DNA of 64,000 bases. Source: Pseudomonas sp. GTDB lineage: Bacteria > Pseudomonadota > Gammaproteobacteria > Pseudomonadales > Pseudomonadaceae. Positions within the stretch are counted from its first letter, which is position 1, and each line of letters begins with the position of its first letter. Below the pieces are notes generated by a model. That model saw only the letters and a program-made list of their open reading frames with translations, made no database searches and had not been told where the DNA came from. Shown here in pieces: positions 1-11,914 of the stretch. The translations under genes were made by a program, and so were the position numbers. The stretch is taken from NCBI RefSeq assembly GCF_017744435.1, contig NZ_JAGIBG010000011.1, positions 54,933 to 118,932 on the forward strand, written 5' to 3'.

Positions 1-1
1 T

Positions 2-781
2 GATGAACGGCAACTTTTGCAGGATGCTCGCTGGCGTCTTGCCGGCGGGGCCGACATGAGCGATCTGCTCGACCAGCTGGCGGCCTCTGGGCATGCCCAT
101 GGCCTGCACTTCGAGCGACTCGATGTGCTTGATGAGGTAAAGCAGCCCGGCTACTGGCAGACACCCTTGGACGTGCAAGTAGTTGGACACTATTCGGGGC
201 TGCGGATGTGGCTGGACGACTGGCTTGGTCAGGATCGTCTGCTGCGCGCCGAGGGGTTGGAGTTGGCACCTGCCGATGACAGGCCTGGTCTGTTGCGCCT
301 TGGCATGCGCGTGCATGCCTATCAAGCTGACGGAGCAGTGCCCGAGCCTTTGTCCCTGGCTGATACACCCGCTCGAGGTGAGGTGCTGCCGGTGGTTCTC
401 GATCCGTTTTCCGCCTGGGCGAAGCGCACTGCGCTGGCAGGGCTTGCCAGCGTTCCGCTGGCGCAGCTGCAGATGGTCGGCAGCCTGCAGCGGGGACAGC
501 AGCACGAAGCATTGCTGTTGGCGGCAGGTCGCTTGTATCGCGTGCGTCCCGGTGATCGGCTGGGGCGTGATGGCGGTGTCGTGGTGGCAGTCGGCGAACG
601 GCAGCTGGATGTGCGTGAGCGACTGTTCGTGGGGGGCGTGTGGCGTGAACGCACGGTAATGCTGACGCTCAGGAAGCGCGTGACAACGGAGGCCTCGGAA
701 GGTGATGAAATGGCTGTTGAAGTGGGTGGTGATGGCGTTGATACCCAGCCAGTGGTGCATCGCGGCGCCCTATCGGGGTGA
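2..781 (+). CDS. Fused PilO-PilP type IV pilus assembly protein (5' end outside window)
   Basis: The frame is open to the left edge, so the N-terminus is missing. The first ~110 residues look like the periplasmic part of PilO, the inner-membrane alignment protein of the type IV pilus. After a linker the frame runs on into a PilP-like domain (PLAQLQMVGSL, then a beta-rich stretch with YRVRPGDRLGRDGG and a VWRERTVMLTLR end), which in other bacteria is a separate lipoprotein that docks onto the secretin. There is no stop, signal peptide or lipobox between the two parts. PilQ follows and overlaps this frame by 80 bases. The last ~35 residues do not resemble PilP and may be run-through. PilO and PilP identity rests on recognised motifs and on the pilQ-aroK neighbours. 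Confidence 0.78.
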   Translation, partial: DERQLLQDARWRLAGGADMSDLLDQLAASGHAHGLHFERLDVLDEVKQPGYWQTPLDVQVVGHYSGLRMWLDDWLGQDRLLRAEGLELAPADDRPGLLRLGMRVHAYQADGAVPEPLSLADTPARGEVLPVVLDPFSAWAKRTALAGLASVPLAQLQMVGSLQRGQQHEALLLAAGRLYRVRPGDRLGRDGGVVVAVGERQLDVRERLFVGGVWRERTVMLTLRKRVTTEASEGDEMAVEVGGDGVDTQPVVHRGALSG

Positions 782-1973
782 GCCCATCTCGTTGAACTTT
801 CAGGATGTCGAGGTGCGTTCGGTGCTGCAGGTGCTGGCTGACTACGCCGGGATCAACCTGGTGGCCAGTGACACGGTGCAAGGCAATGTCACCCTGCGGT
901 TGCACGATGTCCCCTGGGATCAGGCGCTGGAACTGGTCCTGCGTAGTAAAGGGCTGGCTCGGCGCGAGGAAGGAAATGTGCTGCTGGTGGCACCAGCCGC
1001 CGAATTGGCCGAGCAATCCCGCGGCACGCGTATCGGGCAAGAGCTGGATGCGCAGTTGCAACCCTTGCGGCGTGAGTTGCTGCCCATTCATCACGCCAAG
1101 GCTTCCGACCTTGCAGAGCTGCTGCTGGCGACCCTGGCGGATGACGGCATCCTGACCGGGCGTGGCAGCCTGAGCGTCGACGCTCGCACCAACACCTTGG
1201 TCGCGCACCAGCCTGCGGAGCGCCTTGCCGAATTGCGGCAGTTGGTCGCTCAGCTTGATGTGCCGGTACAGCAGGTAGAGATCGAGGCGCGCATCGTTGA
1301 GGCCAATGTTGATTATGAGAAAGGCCTGGGCGTGCGCTGGGGGCGACAGCTGTACGGGGAAGCGCCGCAATTGGGCAAGGACCTGTTTGTCGACCTGGGC
1401 GTGGAGCGGGGCGGCGCCAGCATCGGAGTTGGCTTGTTGCGTGGCGGCGTGCTGCTGGATCTGGAACTCAGCGCCATGGAAAAGAGCGGCAACGGCGAAA
1501 TCATCTCCCAGCCCAAGGTGGTCACGGCCGACAAGGAAACCGCCAGGATTCTCAAGGGTACCGAGGTGCCTTATCAGGAAACCAGCAAGAGTGGCGCCAC
1601 CTCGGTTGCCTTTCGCGAAGCCTCGCTGTCGCTGGAGGTCACGCCGCAGATCACCCCGGACGGCAAGGTCATCATGACGGTCAAGGTGACCAAGGACGAG
1701 CCGGACTTCGTCAATGCCCTGAACGACGTGCCGCCGATTCGCAAGAACGAGGTCAATGCCAAGGTCCGTGTGGCGGACGGTGAAACCATCGTCATCGGTG
1801 GTGTCTACTCGACCACGCAAAACAATGTGGTCGACAAGGTGCCATTTTTCGGCGATCTGCCGTATGTTGGGCGGCTGTTTCGACGCGATGCATTACAAGA
1901 GAAAAAATCCGAGCTGCTGGTCTTCCTGACTCCGCGTATCATGAGTGACCAGGCGATTGCTGTGAGTCGTTGA
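702..1973 (+). CDS. pilQ: PilQ/HofQ-type secretin, short form
   Basis: This outer-membrane secretin would form the channel through which a type IV pilus or DNA-uptake pseudopilus passes. It has 423 residues: a signal peptide (~1-22), an STN-like N0 domain (~29-75), a secretin N1 domain (~110-180) and a C-terminal secretin beta-domain ending [15 protein letters not shown]. The AMIN domains found at the front of full-length PilQ (~700 residues) are absent, so it resembles HofQ of enterobacteria. A GGAGG nine bases before GTG 702 supports that start; ATG 705 is the alternative. The start lies inside the preceding pilO-pilP frame. aroK follows five bases after the stop. Confidence 0.88.
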   Translation: MMKWLLKWVVMALIPSQWCIAAPYRGEPISLNFQDVEVRSVLQVLADYAGINLVASDTVQGNVTLRLHDVPWDQALELVLRSKGLARREEGNVLLVAPAAELAEQSRGTRIGQELDAQLQPLRRELLPIHHAKASDLAELLLATLADDGILTGRGSLSVDARTNTLVAHQPAERLAELRQLVAQLDVPVQQVEIEARIVEANVDYEKGLGVRWGRQLYGEAPQLGKDLFVDLGVERGGASIGVGLLRGGVLLDLELSAMEKSGNGEIISQPKVVTADKETARILKGTEVPYQETSKSGATSVAFREASLSLEVTPQITPDGKVIMTVKVTKDEPDFVNALNDVPPIRKNEVNAKVRVADGETIVIGGVYSTTQNNVVDKVPFFGDLPYVGRLFRRDALQEKKSELLVFLTPRIMSDQAIAVSR

Positions 1974-1977
1974 TTCT

Positions 1978-2496
1978 GTGCGAAATTTGATACTTGTAGG
2001 GCCCATGGGTGCTGGCAAAAGCACCATCGGGCGCCTGTTGGCCAAAGAGCTGCGCCTGCTGTTCAAAGATTCCGACAAGGAAATCGAACTGCGAACCGGC
2101 GCCAATATCCCGTGGATCTTCGATAAAGAAGGCGAACCGGGCTTCCGTGACCGTGAGCAGGCGATGATCGCCGAGCTCTGCGCACTCGATGGCGTGGTCG
2201 TGGCGACCGGTGGCGGCGCAGTCATGCGCGCGGAAAACCGCCAGGCGCTGCACGAGGGCGGTCGGGTCATCTACCTGCACGCCTCGGTGGAGCAGCAGGT
2301 CGGGCGCACGGCGCGCGATCGCAACCGCCCGTTGCTGCGTACCGCCAACCCGGAGGCGACCCTGCGCGCCTTGCTGGAAGCGCGCGACCCGCTCTATCGC
2401 GAAATCGCCGACCTGGTGGTGGAAACCGACGAACGGCCACCGCGCATGGTGGTGCTCGATATTCTTGAGCGCCTGCAGCAGTTGCCGCCCCGCTAA
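1978..2496 (+). CDS. aroK: Shikimate kinase
   Basis: Phosphorylates shikimate at the 3-hydroxyl with ATP, the fifth step of the chorismate pathway, in the cytoplasm. The 172-residue product has the usual family length. It carries a P-loop GPMGAGKST (residues 8-16), the DSDKEIE segment that binds Mg and shikimate, and the GGGA loop near residue 78. The start is GTG 1978, five bases after pilQ, which suggests translation coupled to the pil operon. aroB follows after 94 bases, the same aroK-aroB order as in E. coli. Confidence 0.97.
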   Translation: MRNLILVGPMGAGKSTIGRLLAKELRLLFKDSDKEIELRTGANIPWIFDKEGEPGFRDREQAMIAELCALDGVVVATGGGAVMRAENRQALHEGGRVIYLHASVEQQVGRTARDRNRPLLRTANPEATLRALLEARDPLYREIADLVVETDERPPRMVVLDILERLQQLPPR

Positions 2497-2590
2497 GCCG
2501 GGACTATTCTCGGCCAGCGCCGAGGCGAGGTTCAACGTTACCGCGCGGGTCGAACAGCCGGCGCCGCGCCCAAGTACATTGTGGGGATAC

Positions 2591-3688
2591 ATGCAGACAC
2601 TTAAGGTCGACCTCGGCGAGCGTAGCTACCCGATCTACATTGGCGAAGGCCTGCTGGACCAGGCCGAACTGCTGGCGCCGCATATCCGCGGGCGGCAGGT
2701 TGCCATCGTTTCCAACGAAACCGTCGCGCCTCTGTATCTCGAACGCCTGAGCAAGACCCTCGGCGCCTACTCTGTGCTGCCGGTGATCCTGCCCGACGGC
2801 GAAGCTCACAAGAACTGGGAAACCCTGCAACTGATCTTCGACGGCCTGCTGACCGCGCGGCATGACCGCCGTACCACGGTGGTCGCCCTCGGCGGCGGTG
2901 TGATCGGCGACATGGCCGGCTTTGCGGCGGCCTGCTATCAGCGCGGCGTCGACTTCATCCAGGTGCCGACCACACTGCTGTCTCAGGTCGACTCCTCGGT
3001 GGGCGGCAAGACCGGCATCAACCACCCATTGGGCAAGAACATGGTCGGTGCCTTCTATCAGCCCAACGCGGTGCTGATCGATACCACCAGCCTCAAGACC
3101 CTGCCCGAGCGCGAGCTGTCGGCGGGCCTGGCCGAAGTGATCAAGTACGGCCTGATCTGCGACAAGCCGTTCCTTGCCTGGCTCGAAGACAATATGCAGG
3201 CCTTGCGTGCCCTGGAGCCCACAGCGCTGACCGAAGCGATCAGCCGCTCCTGCGCGGCCAAGGCTGCCGTGGTTGGCGCCGATGAGCGTGAGTCCGGCGT
3301 GCGTGCCACGCTGAACCTGGGCCATACCTTCGGCCACGCCATCGAAACCCACATGGGCTACGGCGTATGGCTGCACGGCGAGGCCGTGGCGGCAGGCACG
3401 GTGATGGCCCTGGAAATGTCCATGCGCCTGGGCTGGATCGACCAGACCGAGCGTGATCGCGGTATCCGCCTGCTGCAGGACGCAGGTTTGCCGGTGGTGC
3501 CACCACAGGAAATGACCCCGGCGCATTTCATGGAGCACATGGCGGTCGACAAGAAGGTGCTCGATGGCCGCCTGCGGCTGGTGCTGCTGCGCCAGTTGGG
3601 CGAAGCCGTGATCACCGACGACTATCCGAAAGAGATTCTTCAGGCCACGCTGTCGGCGGATTACCGCGCGATCGTGGCCCAGCTTTGA
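2591..3688 (+). CDS. aroB: 3-dehydroquinate synthase
   Basis: Converts DAHP to 3-dehydroquinate, the second step of the shikimate pathway, using NAD and a divalent metal. The 365-residue product matches the family. Visible motifs are [13 protein letters not shown], the [19 protein letters not shown] substrate and NAD segment, and the metal-site region [11 protein letters not shown]. The frame is open far upstream into aroK, but ATG 2591 gives the family N-terminus ([15 protein letters not shown]). It lies between aroK and a DamX-like gene, probably in one operon. Confidence 0.97.
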   Translation: MQTLKVDLGERSYPIYIGEGLLDQAELLAPHIRGRQVAIVSNETVAPLYLERLSKTLGAYSVLPVILPDGEAHKNWETLQLIFDGLLTARHDRRTTVVALGGGVIGDMAGFAAACYQRGVDFIQVPTTLLSQVDSSVGGKTGINHPLGKNMVGAFYQPNAVLIDTTSLKTLPERELSAGLAEVIKYGLICDKPFLAWLEDNMQALRALEPTALTEAISRSCAAKAAVVGADERESGVRATLNLGHTFGHAIETHMGYGVWLHGEAVAAGTVMALEMSMRLGWIDQTERDRGIRLLQDAGLPVVPPQEMTPAHFMEHMAVDKKVLDGRLRLVLLRQLGEAVITDDYPKEILQATLSADYRAIVAQL

Positions 3689-3703
3689 GGTTGTGACAGC
3701 GTA

Positions 3704-5329
3704 ATGACCAGTTTGCATGCCGATGAGGCGTTCCTCGAACATTACCAGTTGAGCCACGATCCGTTCGCACCGCGTGTGCCCGGCTTCAAGTTCTTCCCTG
3801 CCCAGCGCAAGCCGGTGCTGGGCCAACTGCATCACCTGGCCCGCTACAGCCAGCTGATGCTGGTGGTCACCGGCCCCGTGGGCAGCGGCAAGACCCTGCT
3901 GCGCCAGGCCCTGGTGGCCAGCACCAACAAGCAGTCGGTGCTGAGCGTGGTGGTGTCTGCCCGCGGCGCCAGTGACGCCGCCAGTGTGCTTGGCCAAGTG
4001 GCGCAAACGCTGGAAGTGGCCCAGCCTGAAGTGCAGGCGATCCTGAACAAGGTGGTGCAGCTGGCACTGACCGGGCAGGAAGTCTATTTGCTGGTGGACG
4101 ATGCGGAACAACTCGACGAGTCGGCACTCCAAGCGTTGCTGGAACTGGCGGCAGGGCTACCGGAAGGGCGCCCGCACGTGTTCCTGTTCGGCGAGCCTTC
4201 GCTGATTGCCGGGTTGGACGAGATCCAGGTCGAGGAAGAGCGCTTCCACGTCATTGAACTTGCCCCCTACAGCGAGGAAGAAACCCGCGAGTACCTGGAG
4301 CAACGCCTGGAAGGCGCTGGCCGGGGCATCGAGGTGTTCACCCGTGAACAGCTAGTCGATATTCATGAAAACTCCGACGGATGGCCTGGCAACATCAACC
4401 AGGTCGCCCGCGATACTTTGATCGAAGCCATGATCGCCAGCCGTACCACGGTCAAGCGACCATCCATGGGGTTCAAAATGCCTAAGAAACACGTACTCGC
4501 GCTGTCCGCTGTCGTCGTGGTCGCCGTAGGTGCTGCGGTTCTGATGCCCAAGAAAGGCGACAAGGCTCCTGCCGAGGCGCCGGTGGCCCAGGCCCAGTTG
4601 CCGCTGGGCGAGGGCAAGCCAGGTGGCGCCCAGTCGAACAACGGCAACCCGGCCATCGAGTTCTCCGGCCAGTCGCAGCCGATGCCACTGCCGTTGGTGG
4701 GCCAGTCCCAGCCAGTCATGCGCGAGCCGCTGGCTCAAGCGGCCGGCATGGGTGACGGTGAAGAAGGTAGCCCGGCCGGCAACACCGCCTTGCAGCCTGG
4801 CAATCCACCGACCGTGACCACGATTGCGCCGCCACAGGGCGTGCCTGCCGGCCCGGCGCCGAGCATGGCCCAGGCTACCGCGCCAGCACAGCCGGTTGCG
4901 CCTGCGCCGAAACCTGTCGCTACCCAGCCGGTCAAGCCGGTTGCGCCTGCCAAGCCAGTGCCGGCACCGACCCAGGTCGCCGTCGCCAAGCCTGCCGCCA
5001 AGCCGGTAGAAAAACCGGTCGCGAGCGCCAGCGCCAGTAGCAGCGGCGGCTGGTACTCGGGCCAGAAGCCAGGCAACTATGTAGTGCAGATCCTCGGCAC
5101 CAGCTCCGAGGCGTCGGCCCAGGCCTTCGTCAAGGCGCAGGGTGGCGACTATCGCTACTTCAAGAAAAACCTGCAGGGCAAACCCCTGTACGTGGTCACC
5201 TACGGCAACTTCGCCAACCGCGACGCAGCGGTTGCGGCAATCAAGAACTTGCCAGCGAAGGTCCAGGCTGGTAAACCTTGGCCACGTACCGTTGCCAGCG
5301 TCCAACAAGAGCTGGCCTCGGCCCGCTGA
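3704..5329 (+). CDS. DamX-like protein: cytoplasmic AAA-type ATPase domain, one membrane span and C-terminal SPOR domain
   Basis: The 541-residue product has an N-terminal ATPase domain of the ExeA/TniB style, with P-loop GPVGSGKT (57-64) and Walker B VYLLVDDAEQ (~127-136). A single hydrophobic span follows (~263-281), then a long linker rich in Pro, Ala, Lys and Val, and a C-terminal SPOR domain (~445-520, GNYVVQILGTSSEASAQAF...). SPOR domains bind glycan strands without stem peptides at the division septum. E. coli DamX occupies the same place after aroB and is a septal SPOR protein, but as I recall it lacks a P-loop domain, so the ATPase part is the notable feature. It starts 15 bases after aroB and ends before a strong terminator. 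Confidence 0.85.
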   Translation: MTSLHADEAFLEHYQLSHDPFAPRVPGFKFFPAQRKPVLGQLHHLARYSQLMLVVTGPVGSGKTLLRQALVASTNKQSVLSVVVSARGASDAASVLGQVAQTLEVAQPEVQAILNKVVQLALTGQEVYLLVDDAEQLDESALQALLELAAGLPEGRPHVFLFGEPSLIAGLDEIQVEEERFHVIELAPYSEEETREYLEQRLEGAGRGIEVFTREQLVDIHENSDGWPGNINQVARDTLIEAMIASRTTVKRPSMGFKMPKKHVLALSAVVVVAVGAAVLMPKKGDKAPAEAPVAQAQLPLGEGKPGGAQSNNGNPAIEFSGQSQPMPLPLVGQSQPVMREPLAQAAGMGDGEEGSPAGNTALQPGNPPTVTTIAPPQGVPAGPAPSMAQATAPAQPVAPAPKPVATQPVKPVAPAKPVPAPTQVAVAKPAAKPVEKPVASASASSSGGWYSGQKPGNYVVQILGTSSEASAQAFVKAQGGDYRYFKKNLQGKPLYVVTYGNFANRDAAVAAIKNLPAKVQAGKPWPRTVASVQQELASAR

Positions 5330-5390
5330 CACCTGCCGGGCGGCATCACCCCCGCCGCCCAGTTGCTGAGCGATTAACGACATTCGAATA

Positions 5391-5423
5391 GCCTGCTGCG
5401 CCTGAGCGCGGCAGGCTTTTCTG
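5391..5423 (+). terminator. Rho-independent terminator of the pil-aroKB-damX operon
   Basis: An 11-bp stem (GCCTGCTGCGC with GCGCGGCAGGC, one G-T pair) encloses a CTGA loop and is followed by TTTT. It lies ~60 bases after the DamX-like stop. Confidence 0.85.
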
Positions 5424-5703
5424 TCCCAGACTGCCGGCCACAAGCCTCTGTTGCAGTCATGGCTGAAACGCTTCAGACTCGAGCCAAGCCGCTATCACGG
5501 CGCATGGCGCAAAAACATTCAAAATTGCGACATAAATTTTCAATGGTGAGACATGAAAATTTGTGGGTATGACTGTCGCTGTGCAACAATGGTTTTCCAT
5601 GGCCACCGCAAAAAGCTGGCGTTTGATCGGCGTGGATGGTAAGTGGTTGTACATAAAAGAGATTTGCCTCCGGTTGAGAGGTGAACCTGGTGAGAAAGTG
5701 TCT
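5424..5703 (+). promoter_or_regulatory. gltB upstream region with an AT-rich inverted repeat
   Basis: This 280-base gap before gltB holds no credible gene. It is AT-richer than its surroundings and has an 8-bp perfect inverted repeat, AAATTTTC (5534-5541) with GAAAATTT (5555-5562), 13 bases apart. It presumably contains the gltB promoter and control site. No NtrC-type GCACC-N5-GGTGC site was seen. Confidence 0.4.
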
Positions 5704-8700
5704 ATGAAAACAGGTCTGTACCATCCCGAAGAATTCAAGGACAACTGTGGTTTTGGCCTGATCGCCCATATGACGGGCGAACCGAGCCACCACCTTCTGC
5801 AAACCGCCATGCAGGCACTGACTTGCATGACCCACCGCGGCGGTATCAACGCCGACGGCAAGACCGGTGACGGTTGCGGTCTGCTCATGCAGAAGCCCGA
5901 TCAATTCCTGCGGGCCGTGGCCCAGGAGCACTTCGCCGTCGAGCTGCCCAAGCAGTACGCCGTCGGCATGGTGTTCTTCAACCAGGACCCGGTCAAAGCC
6001 GAAGCTGCCCGCGCCAACATGGACCGCGAAATCGTCGCTGCCGGCCTGAAGCTGGTCGGCTGGCGCAAGGTCCCGATCGATACCAGCGTGCTCGGCCGCC
6101 TGGCCCTGGAGCGCCTGCCGCAGATCGAACAGGTGTTCATCGGCGGTGAAGGCCTGAGCGATCAGGAATTCGCCATCAAGCTGTTCAGTGCCCGTCGCCG
6201 TTCGTCCGTGGCCAACGCCCACGACGCCGACCACTACATCTGCAGCTTCTCGCACAAGACCATCATCTACAAAGGCCTGATGATGCCGCGCGATCTTGCG
6301 GCGTTCTATCCAGACCTGGGTGACGAGCGCCTGCAGACCGCGATCTGCGTGTTCCACCAGCGCTTCTCCACCAACACCCTGCCGAAATGGCCGCTGGCGC
6401 AGCCATTCCGCTTCCTCGCCCACAACGGCGAGATCAACACCATCACCGGCAACCGCAACTGGGCCATGGCCCGTCGCACCAAGTTCGCCAACGACCTGAT
6501 CCCCGACCTCGAAGAACTCGGCCCGCTGGTCAACCGCGTCGGTTCCGACTCCTCGAGCATGGACAACATGCTGGAACTGATGGTCACCGGCGGCATCGAC
6601 CTGTTCCGCGGCGTGCGCATGCTGGTACCGCCAGCCTGGCAGAACGTCGAGACCATGGACGCCGACCTGCGCGCCTTCTACGAATACAACTCCATGCACA
6701 TGGAGCCGTGGGATGGCCCGGCCGGTATCGTCATGACCGAAGGCCGCCACGCGGTGTGCCTGCTCGACCGTAACGGCCTGCGCCCGGCGCGCTGGGTGAC
6801 GACCACCAATGGCTACATCACCATCGCCTCGGAAATCGGTGTGTGGGGCTACCAGCCTGAGGAAGTCCTGGCCAAGGGCCGTGTCGGCCCGGGCCAGATC
6901 CTTGCCGTGGACACCGAGACCGGCCAGATCCTCGACACCGACGCCATCGACAACCGCCTGAAGTCGCGCCACCCGTACAAGCGCTGGCTGCGTCAGCACG
7001 CCCTGCGCATTCAGGCGACCCTGACCGACGACCAGGGCGTGGCCAGCTACGACGCTGACCAGCTCAAGCAGTACATGAAAATGTTCCAGGTCACCTTCGA
7101 GGAGCGTGACCAGGTGCTGCGCCCACTCGGCGAGCAGGGCCAGGAAGCGGTCGGCTCGATGGGTGACGACACGCCGATGGCCGTGCTGTCGCAGCGTGTG
7201 CGTTCGCCGTACGACTTCTTCCGCCAGCAGTTCGCCCAGGTGACCAACCCGCCGATCGACCCGCTGCGCGAAGCGATCGTCATGTCCCTGGAAATCTGCC
7301 TGGGCGCCGAGCGCAACATCTTCCAGGAGTCCCCGGAACACGCTTCGCGGGTGATCCTCAGCTCGCCGGTCATCTCGCCTGCCAAGTGGCGCTCGCTGAT
7401 GAACCTGGAGCGCGAAGGCTTCGACCGTCAGCTGATCGACCTCAACTATGAAGAGAGCGTCGGCCTGGAAGCAGCCATCCGTAATATTGCCGACCAGGCT
7501 GAAGAGGCCGTGCGCAGCGGCAAGACCCAGCTGGTGCTGAGCGACCGCTACATCGCCCCGGGCAAGCTGCCGGTGCATGCATCGCTGGCTGTGGGTGCCG
7601 TGCACCACCGCCTGACCGAACAGGGCCTGCGTTGCGACAGCAACATCCTGGTCGAAACCGCCACTGCCCGCGACCCGCACCACTTCGCCGTGCTGCTGGG
7701 CTTCGGTGCCTCGGCCGTGTACCCGTACCTGGCCTACGAAGTGCTGGCCGACCTGATCCGTACCGGCGAAGTGCTGGGCGATCTGGACGAAGTCTTCAAG
7801 TACTACCGCAAAGGCATCTCCAAGGGCCTGCTGAAGATCCTGTCGAAGATGGGCATCTCCACCATCGCCTCGTACCGTGGCGCCCAGCTGTTCGAAGCCG
7901 TGGGCCTGGCCGAAGAAGTGGTCGGCCTGAGCTTCAAGGGCGTGTCCAGCCGCATCAAGGGTGCGCGCTTCGTCGACCTCGAAGGTGACCAGAAGCTGCT
8001 GGCAGCCGAAGCCTGGAGCGCGCGCAAGCCGATCCAGCAAGGTGGCCTGCTGAAGTTCGTCCACGGTGGCGAATACCACGCGTACAACCCGGACGTGGTC
8101 AACACCCTGCAGGCCGCCGTGCAGCAGGGCGACTACGCCAAGTTCAAGGAATACACCACGCTGGTCGACCAGCGCCCGGTGTCGATGATCCGCGACCTGC
8201 TGAAAGTGAAAGTGGCCGACGAGGCCCTGCCGCTGGATCAGGTCGAGCCGCTGGAGGCCATCCTCAAGCGCTTCGACTCCGCCGGTATCTCGCTGGGCGC
8301 ATTGTCGCCGGAAGCTCACGAAGCCCTGGCCGAGGCGATGAACCGCCTGGGCGCGCGCTCCAACTCCGGTGAGGGCGGTGAAGACCCGTCGCGCTACGGC
8401 ACCATCCGCAGCTCGAAGATCAAGCAGGTGGCCACCGGCCGCTTTGGCGTGACCCCGGAATACCTGGTCAACGCCGAAGTGCTGCAGATCAAGGTTGCCC
8501 AGGGCGCCAAGCCCGGCGAAGGCGGCCAGCTGCCTGGCGGCAAGGTCAACGGCCTGATTGCCAAGCTGCGCTATGCGGTACCGGGCGTGACCCTGATCTC
8601 GCCACCGCCGCACCACGACATCTACTCGATCGAAGACCTGGCCCAGCTGATCTACGACCTCAAGCAGGTCAACCCGCAGGCCCTGGTATCGGTCAAGCTG

Positions 8701-10149
8701 GTGGCTGAGGCCGGCGTTGGCACCATCGCCGCCGGCGTGGCCAAGGCCTATGCCGACCTGATCACCATCTCCGGCTACGACGGTGGTACCGGTGCTTCGC
8801 CGCTGACCTCGATCAAGTACGCTGGCGCCCCGTGGGAACTGGGCCTGGCTGAAACCCACCAGACCCTGCGCGGCAACGACCTGCGCGGCAAGGTACGGGT
8901 ACAGACCGACGGTGGCCTGAAGACCGGCCTGGACGTGATCAAGGCCGCCATCCTCGGCGCTGAGAGCTTCGGCTTCGGCACCGCGCCGATGATTGCCCTG
9001 GGTTGCAAGTACCTGCGCATCTGCCACCTGAACAACTGCGCCACCGGCGTAGCCACGCAGAACGAGAAGCTGCGCAAGGACCACTACATCGGCACTGTCG
9101 ACATGGTGATCAACTTCTTCACCTTCGTCGCTGAAGAAACCCGTGAGTGGCTGGCCAAGCTGGGCGTGCGCAGCCTCGGCGAGCTGATCGGCCGTACTGA
9201 CCTGCTCGACGTGCTGCCAGGCGACACCGAGCGCCAGCAGTACCTGGACCTGACTCCGCTGCTGGGCAGCTCGCACATCCCGGCCGACAAGCCGCAGTTC
9301 TGCGAAGTCGACAAGAACCCGCCGTTCGACAAGGGCGAGCTGGCCGAGAAGATGGTCGAGATGGCCCTGCCGGCGATCCGCGATCAGGCCGGTGGCGAGT
9401 TCAGTCTCGACATCTGCAACTGCGACCGTTCCATCGGTGCCCGTATCTCTGGCGAAATCGCCAAGCTGTACGGCAACCAGGGCATGGCCGACAAGCCGGT
9501 CACCTTCCGCTTCAAGGGGACTGCCGGGCAGAGCTTCGGCGTGTGGAACGCCGGTGGCCTGAACCTGCACCTGGAAGGCGACGCCAATGACTACGTCGGC
9601 AAGGGCATGACCGGTGGCAAGGTGACCATCGTGCCACCGGCCGGCAGCCCATTCGCTACCCAGCACAGCGCCATCGTCGGCAACACCTGCCTGTACGGCG
9701 CCACCGGCGGCAAGCTGTTCGCCGCAGGTACCGCAGGCGAGCGCTTCGCTGTGCGTAACTCTGGCGCCCACGCGGTTGTCGAGGGTACTGGCGATCACTG
9801 CTGTGAATACATGACCGGTGGCTTTGTCTGCGTTCTGGGCAAGACCGGTTACAACTTCGGTTCTGGCATGACTGGCGGCTTCGCCTACGTGCTCGACATG
9901 GACAACAGCTTCGTCGACAAGCTCAACCACGAGCTGGTGGAAATCCAGCGCATCAGTGGTGAGGCGATGGAAGCCTACCGCAGCCACCTGGCGCGGGTCC
10001 TTGGCGAATACGTGGAAGAGACCGGCAGTGAGTGGGGGCGTGAGCTCTTCGAGAACCTGGACGACTACGTGCGGCGCTTCTGGCTGGTCAAGCCGAAGGC
10101 GGCCAACCTCAAGCAACTGCTGTCCAGCACCCGTGCCAACCCGCAGTAA
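5704..10149 (+). CDS. gltB: Glutamate synthase (NADPH) large subunit
   Basis: GOGAT transfers the amide of glutamine to 2-oxoglutarate, giving two glutamates; with glutamine synthetase it forms the main ammonia assimilation route. The product has 1481 residues. A short propeptide precedes Cys15 (in DNCGFG), the nucleophile of the class II amidotransferase domain (~15-420). A central domain, an FMN synthase domain with the 3Fe-4S cysteines in [15 protein letters not shown] (~1100-1112) and a C-terminal GXGXG beta-helix follow. The frame is open back to 5563, but ATG 5704 gives the conserved N-terminus. gltD lies 106 bases downstream. Confidence 0.98.
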   Translation: MKTGLYHPEEFKDNCGFGLIAHMTGEPSHHLLQTAMQALTCMTHRGGINADGKTGDGCGLLMQKPDQFLRAVAQEHFAVELPKQYAVGMVFFNQDPVKAEAARANMDREIVAAGLKLVGWRKVPIDTSVLGRLALERLPQIEQVFIGGEGLSDQEFAIKLFSARRRSSVANAHDADHYICSFSHKTIIYKGLMMPRDLAAFYPDLGDERLQTAICVFHQRFSTNTLPKWPLAQPFRFLAHNGEINTITGNRNWAMARRTKFANDLIPDLEELGPLVNRVGSDSSSMDNMLELMVTGGIDLFRGVRMLVPPAWQNVETMDADLRAFYEYNSMHMEPWDGPAGIVMTEGRHAVCLLDRNGLRPARWVTTTNGYITIASEIGVWGYQPEEVLAKGRVGPGQILAVDTETGQILDTDAIDNRLKSRHPYKRWLRQHALRIQATLTDDQGVASYDADQLKQYMKMFQVTFEERDQVLRPLGEQGQEAVGSMGDDTPMAVLSQRVRSPYDFFRQQFAQVTNPPIDPLREAIVMSLEICLGAERNIFQESPEHASRVILSSPVISPAKWRSLMNLEREGFDRQLIDLNYEESVGLEAAIRNIADQAEEAVRSGKTQLVLSDRYIAPGKLPVHASLAVGAVHHRLTEQGLRCDSNILVETATARDPHHFAVLLGFGASAVYPYLAYEVLADLIRTGEVLGDLDEVFKYYRKGISKGLLKILSKMGISTIASYRGAQLFEAVGLAEEVVGLSFKGVSSRIKGARFVDLEGDQKLLAAEAWSARKPIQQGGLLKFVHGGEYHAYNPDVVNTLQAAVQQGDYAKFKEYTTLVDQRPVSMIRDLLKVKVADEALPLDQVEPLEAILKRFDSAGISLGALSPEAHEALAEAMNRLGARSNSGEGGEDPSRYGTIRSSKIKQVATGRFGVTPEYLVNAEVLQIKVAQGAKPGEGGQLPGGKVNGLIAKLRYAVPGVTLISPPPHHDIYSIEDLAQLIYDLKQVNPQALVSVKLVAEAGVGTIAAGVAKAYADLITISGYDGGTGASPLTSIKYAGAPWELGLAETHQTLRGNDLRGKVRVQTDGGLKTGLDVIKAAILGAESFGFGTAPMIALGCKYLRICHLNNCATGVATQNEKLRKDHYIGTVDMVINFFTFVAEETREWLAKLGVRSLGELIGRTDLLDVLPGDTERQQYLDLTPLLGSSHIPADKPQFCEVDKNPPFDKGELAEKMVEMALPAIRDQAGGEFSLDICNCDRSIGARISGEIAKLYGNQGMADKPVTFRFKGTAGQSFGVWNAGGLNLHLEGDANDYVGKGMTGGKVTIVPPAGSPFATQHSAIVGNTCLYGATGGKLFAAGTAGERFAVRNSGAHAVVEGTGDHCCEYMTGGFVCVLGKTGYNFGSGMTGGFAYVLDMDNSFVDKLNHELVEIQRISGEAMEAYRSHLARVLGEYVEETGSEWGRELFENLDDYVRRFWLVKPKAANLKQLLSSTRANPQ

Positions 10150-10167
10150 GAACAGCTGCAAGTGACG

Positions 10168-10185
10168 GCCCCGTGCGCGGGGCCC
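10168..10185. repeat. GC-rich hairpin between gltB and gltD
   Basis: GGCCCCG...CGGGGCC forms a tight stem-loop in the gltB-gltD gap. It has no T-run, so it is unlikely to end transcription and may instead adjust the ratio or stability of the two messages. Confidence 0.5.
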
Positions 10186-10252
10186 GTCGTGCTCAAGTGA
10201 TCGTCTTGCAGCTTGCAGCCTGAGGCTGGCAACTGCGGTAAAGAGGTTTTGA

Positions 10253-11674
<1,422 letters not shown>

Positions 11675-11683
11675 TCCATCGCA

Positions 11684-11764
11684 TTCGCGGCTAAAGCCGC
11701 TCCCACAGGGATCGCGCAGCTTCAAAGGCAGCGTAGAACCTGTGGGGGCGGCTTCAGCCGCGAA
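11684..11764. repeat. REP pair, CGCGGCTAAAGCCG subtype
   Basis: Two inverted copies of a ~26-base palindrome (left arm from 11684, right arm to 11764), each containing the CGCTCCCACAGG-type core of P. putida REP elements. A further short hairpin, CACCGGCGAAGCCGGTG, follows directly. REPs of this kind mark gene ends and can limit supercoiling or RNA decay. Confidence 0.85.
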
Positions 11765-11798
11765 CACCGGCGAAGCCGGTGCCACCCTTCGCAGCACT

Positions 11799-11812
11799 TT
11801 TTGTATACAAAA
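11799..11812. promoter_or_regulatory. Perfect 14-bp palindrome upstream of hemE
   Basis: TTTTGTATACAAAA is perfectly symmetrical and lies ~100 bases before the hemE start, next to a TTTGACC that could be a -35 element. The shape suits a dimeric repressor (TTGTATACAA resembles GntR-type operators). The regulator is unknown. Confidence 0.45.
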
Positions 11813-11914
11813 TCGTTTGACCTATGGCACCCAATAGACAAAACGCATGGCCTTGACCGTGCCTTTTGCGCTGGCGTCTGAGAAAATGCCCGCACTATTT
11901 TTCCGGATGCCGAC

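Noticed and set aside
2504..4132. A 542-codon minus-strand frame across aroB and the DamX-like gene
   Set aside because: Shadow of two conserved genes; His/Gln-rich composition typical of antisense frames.
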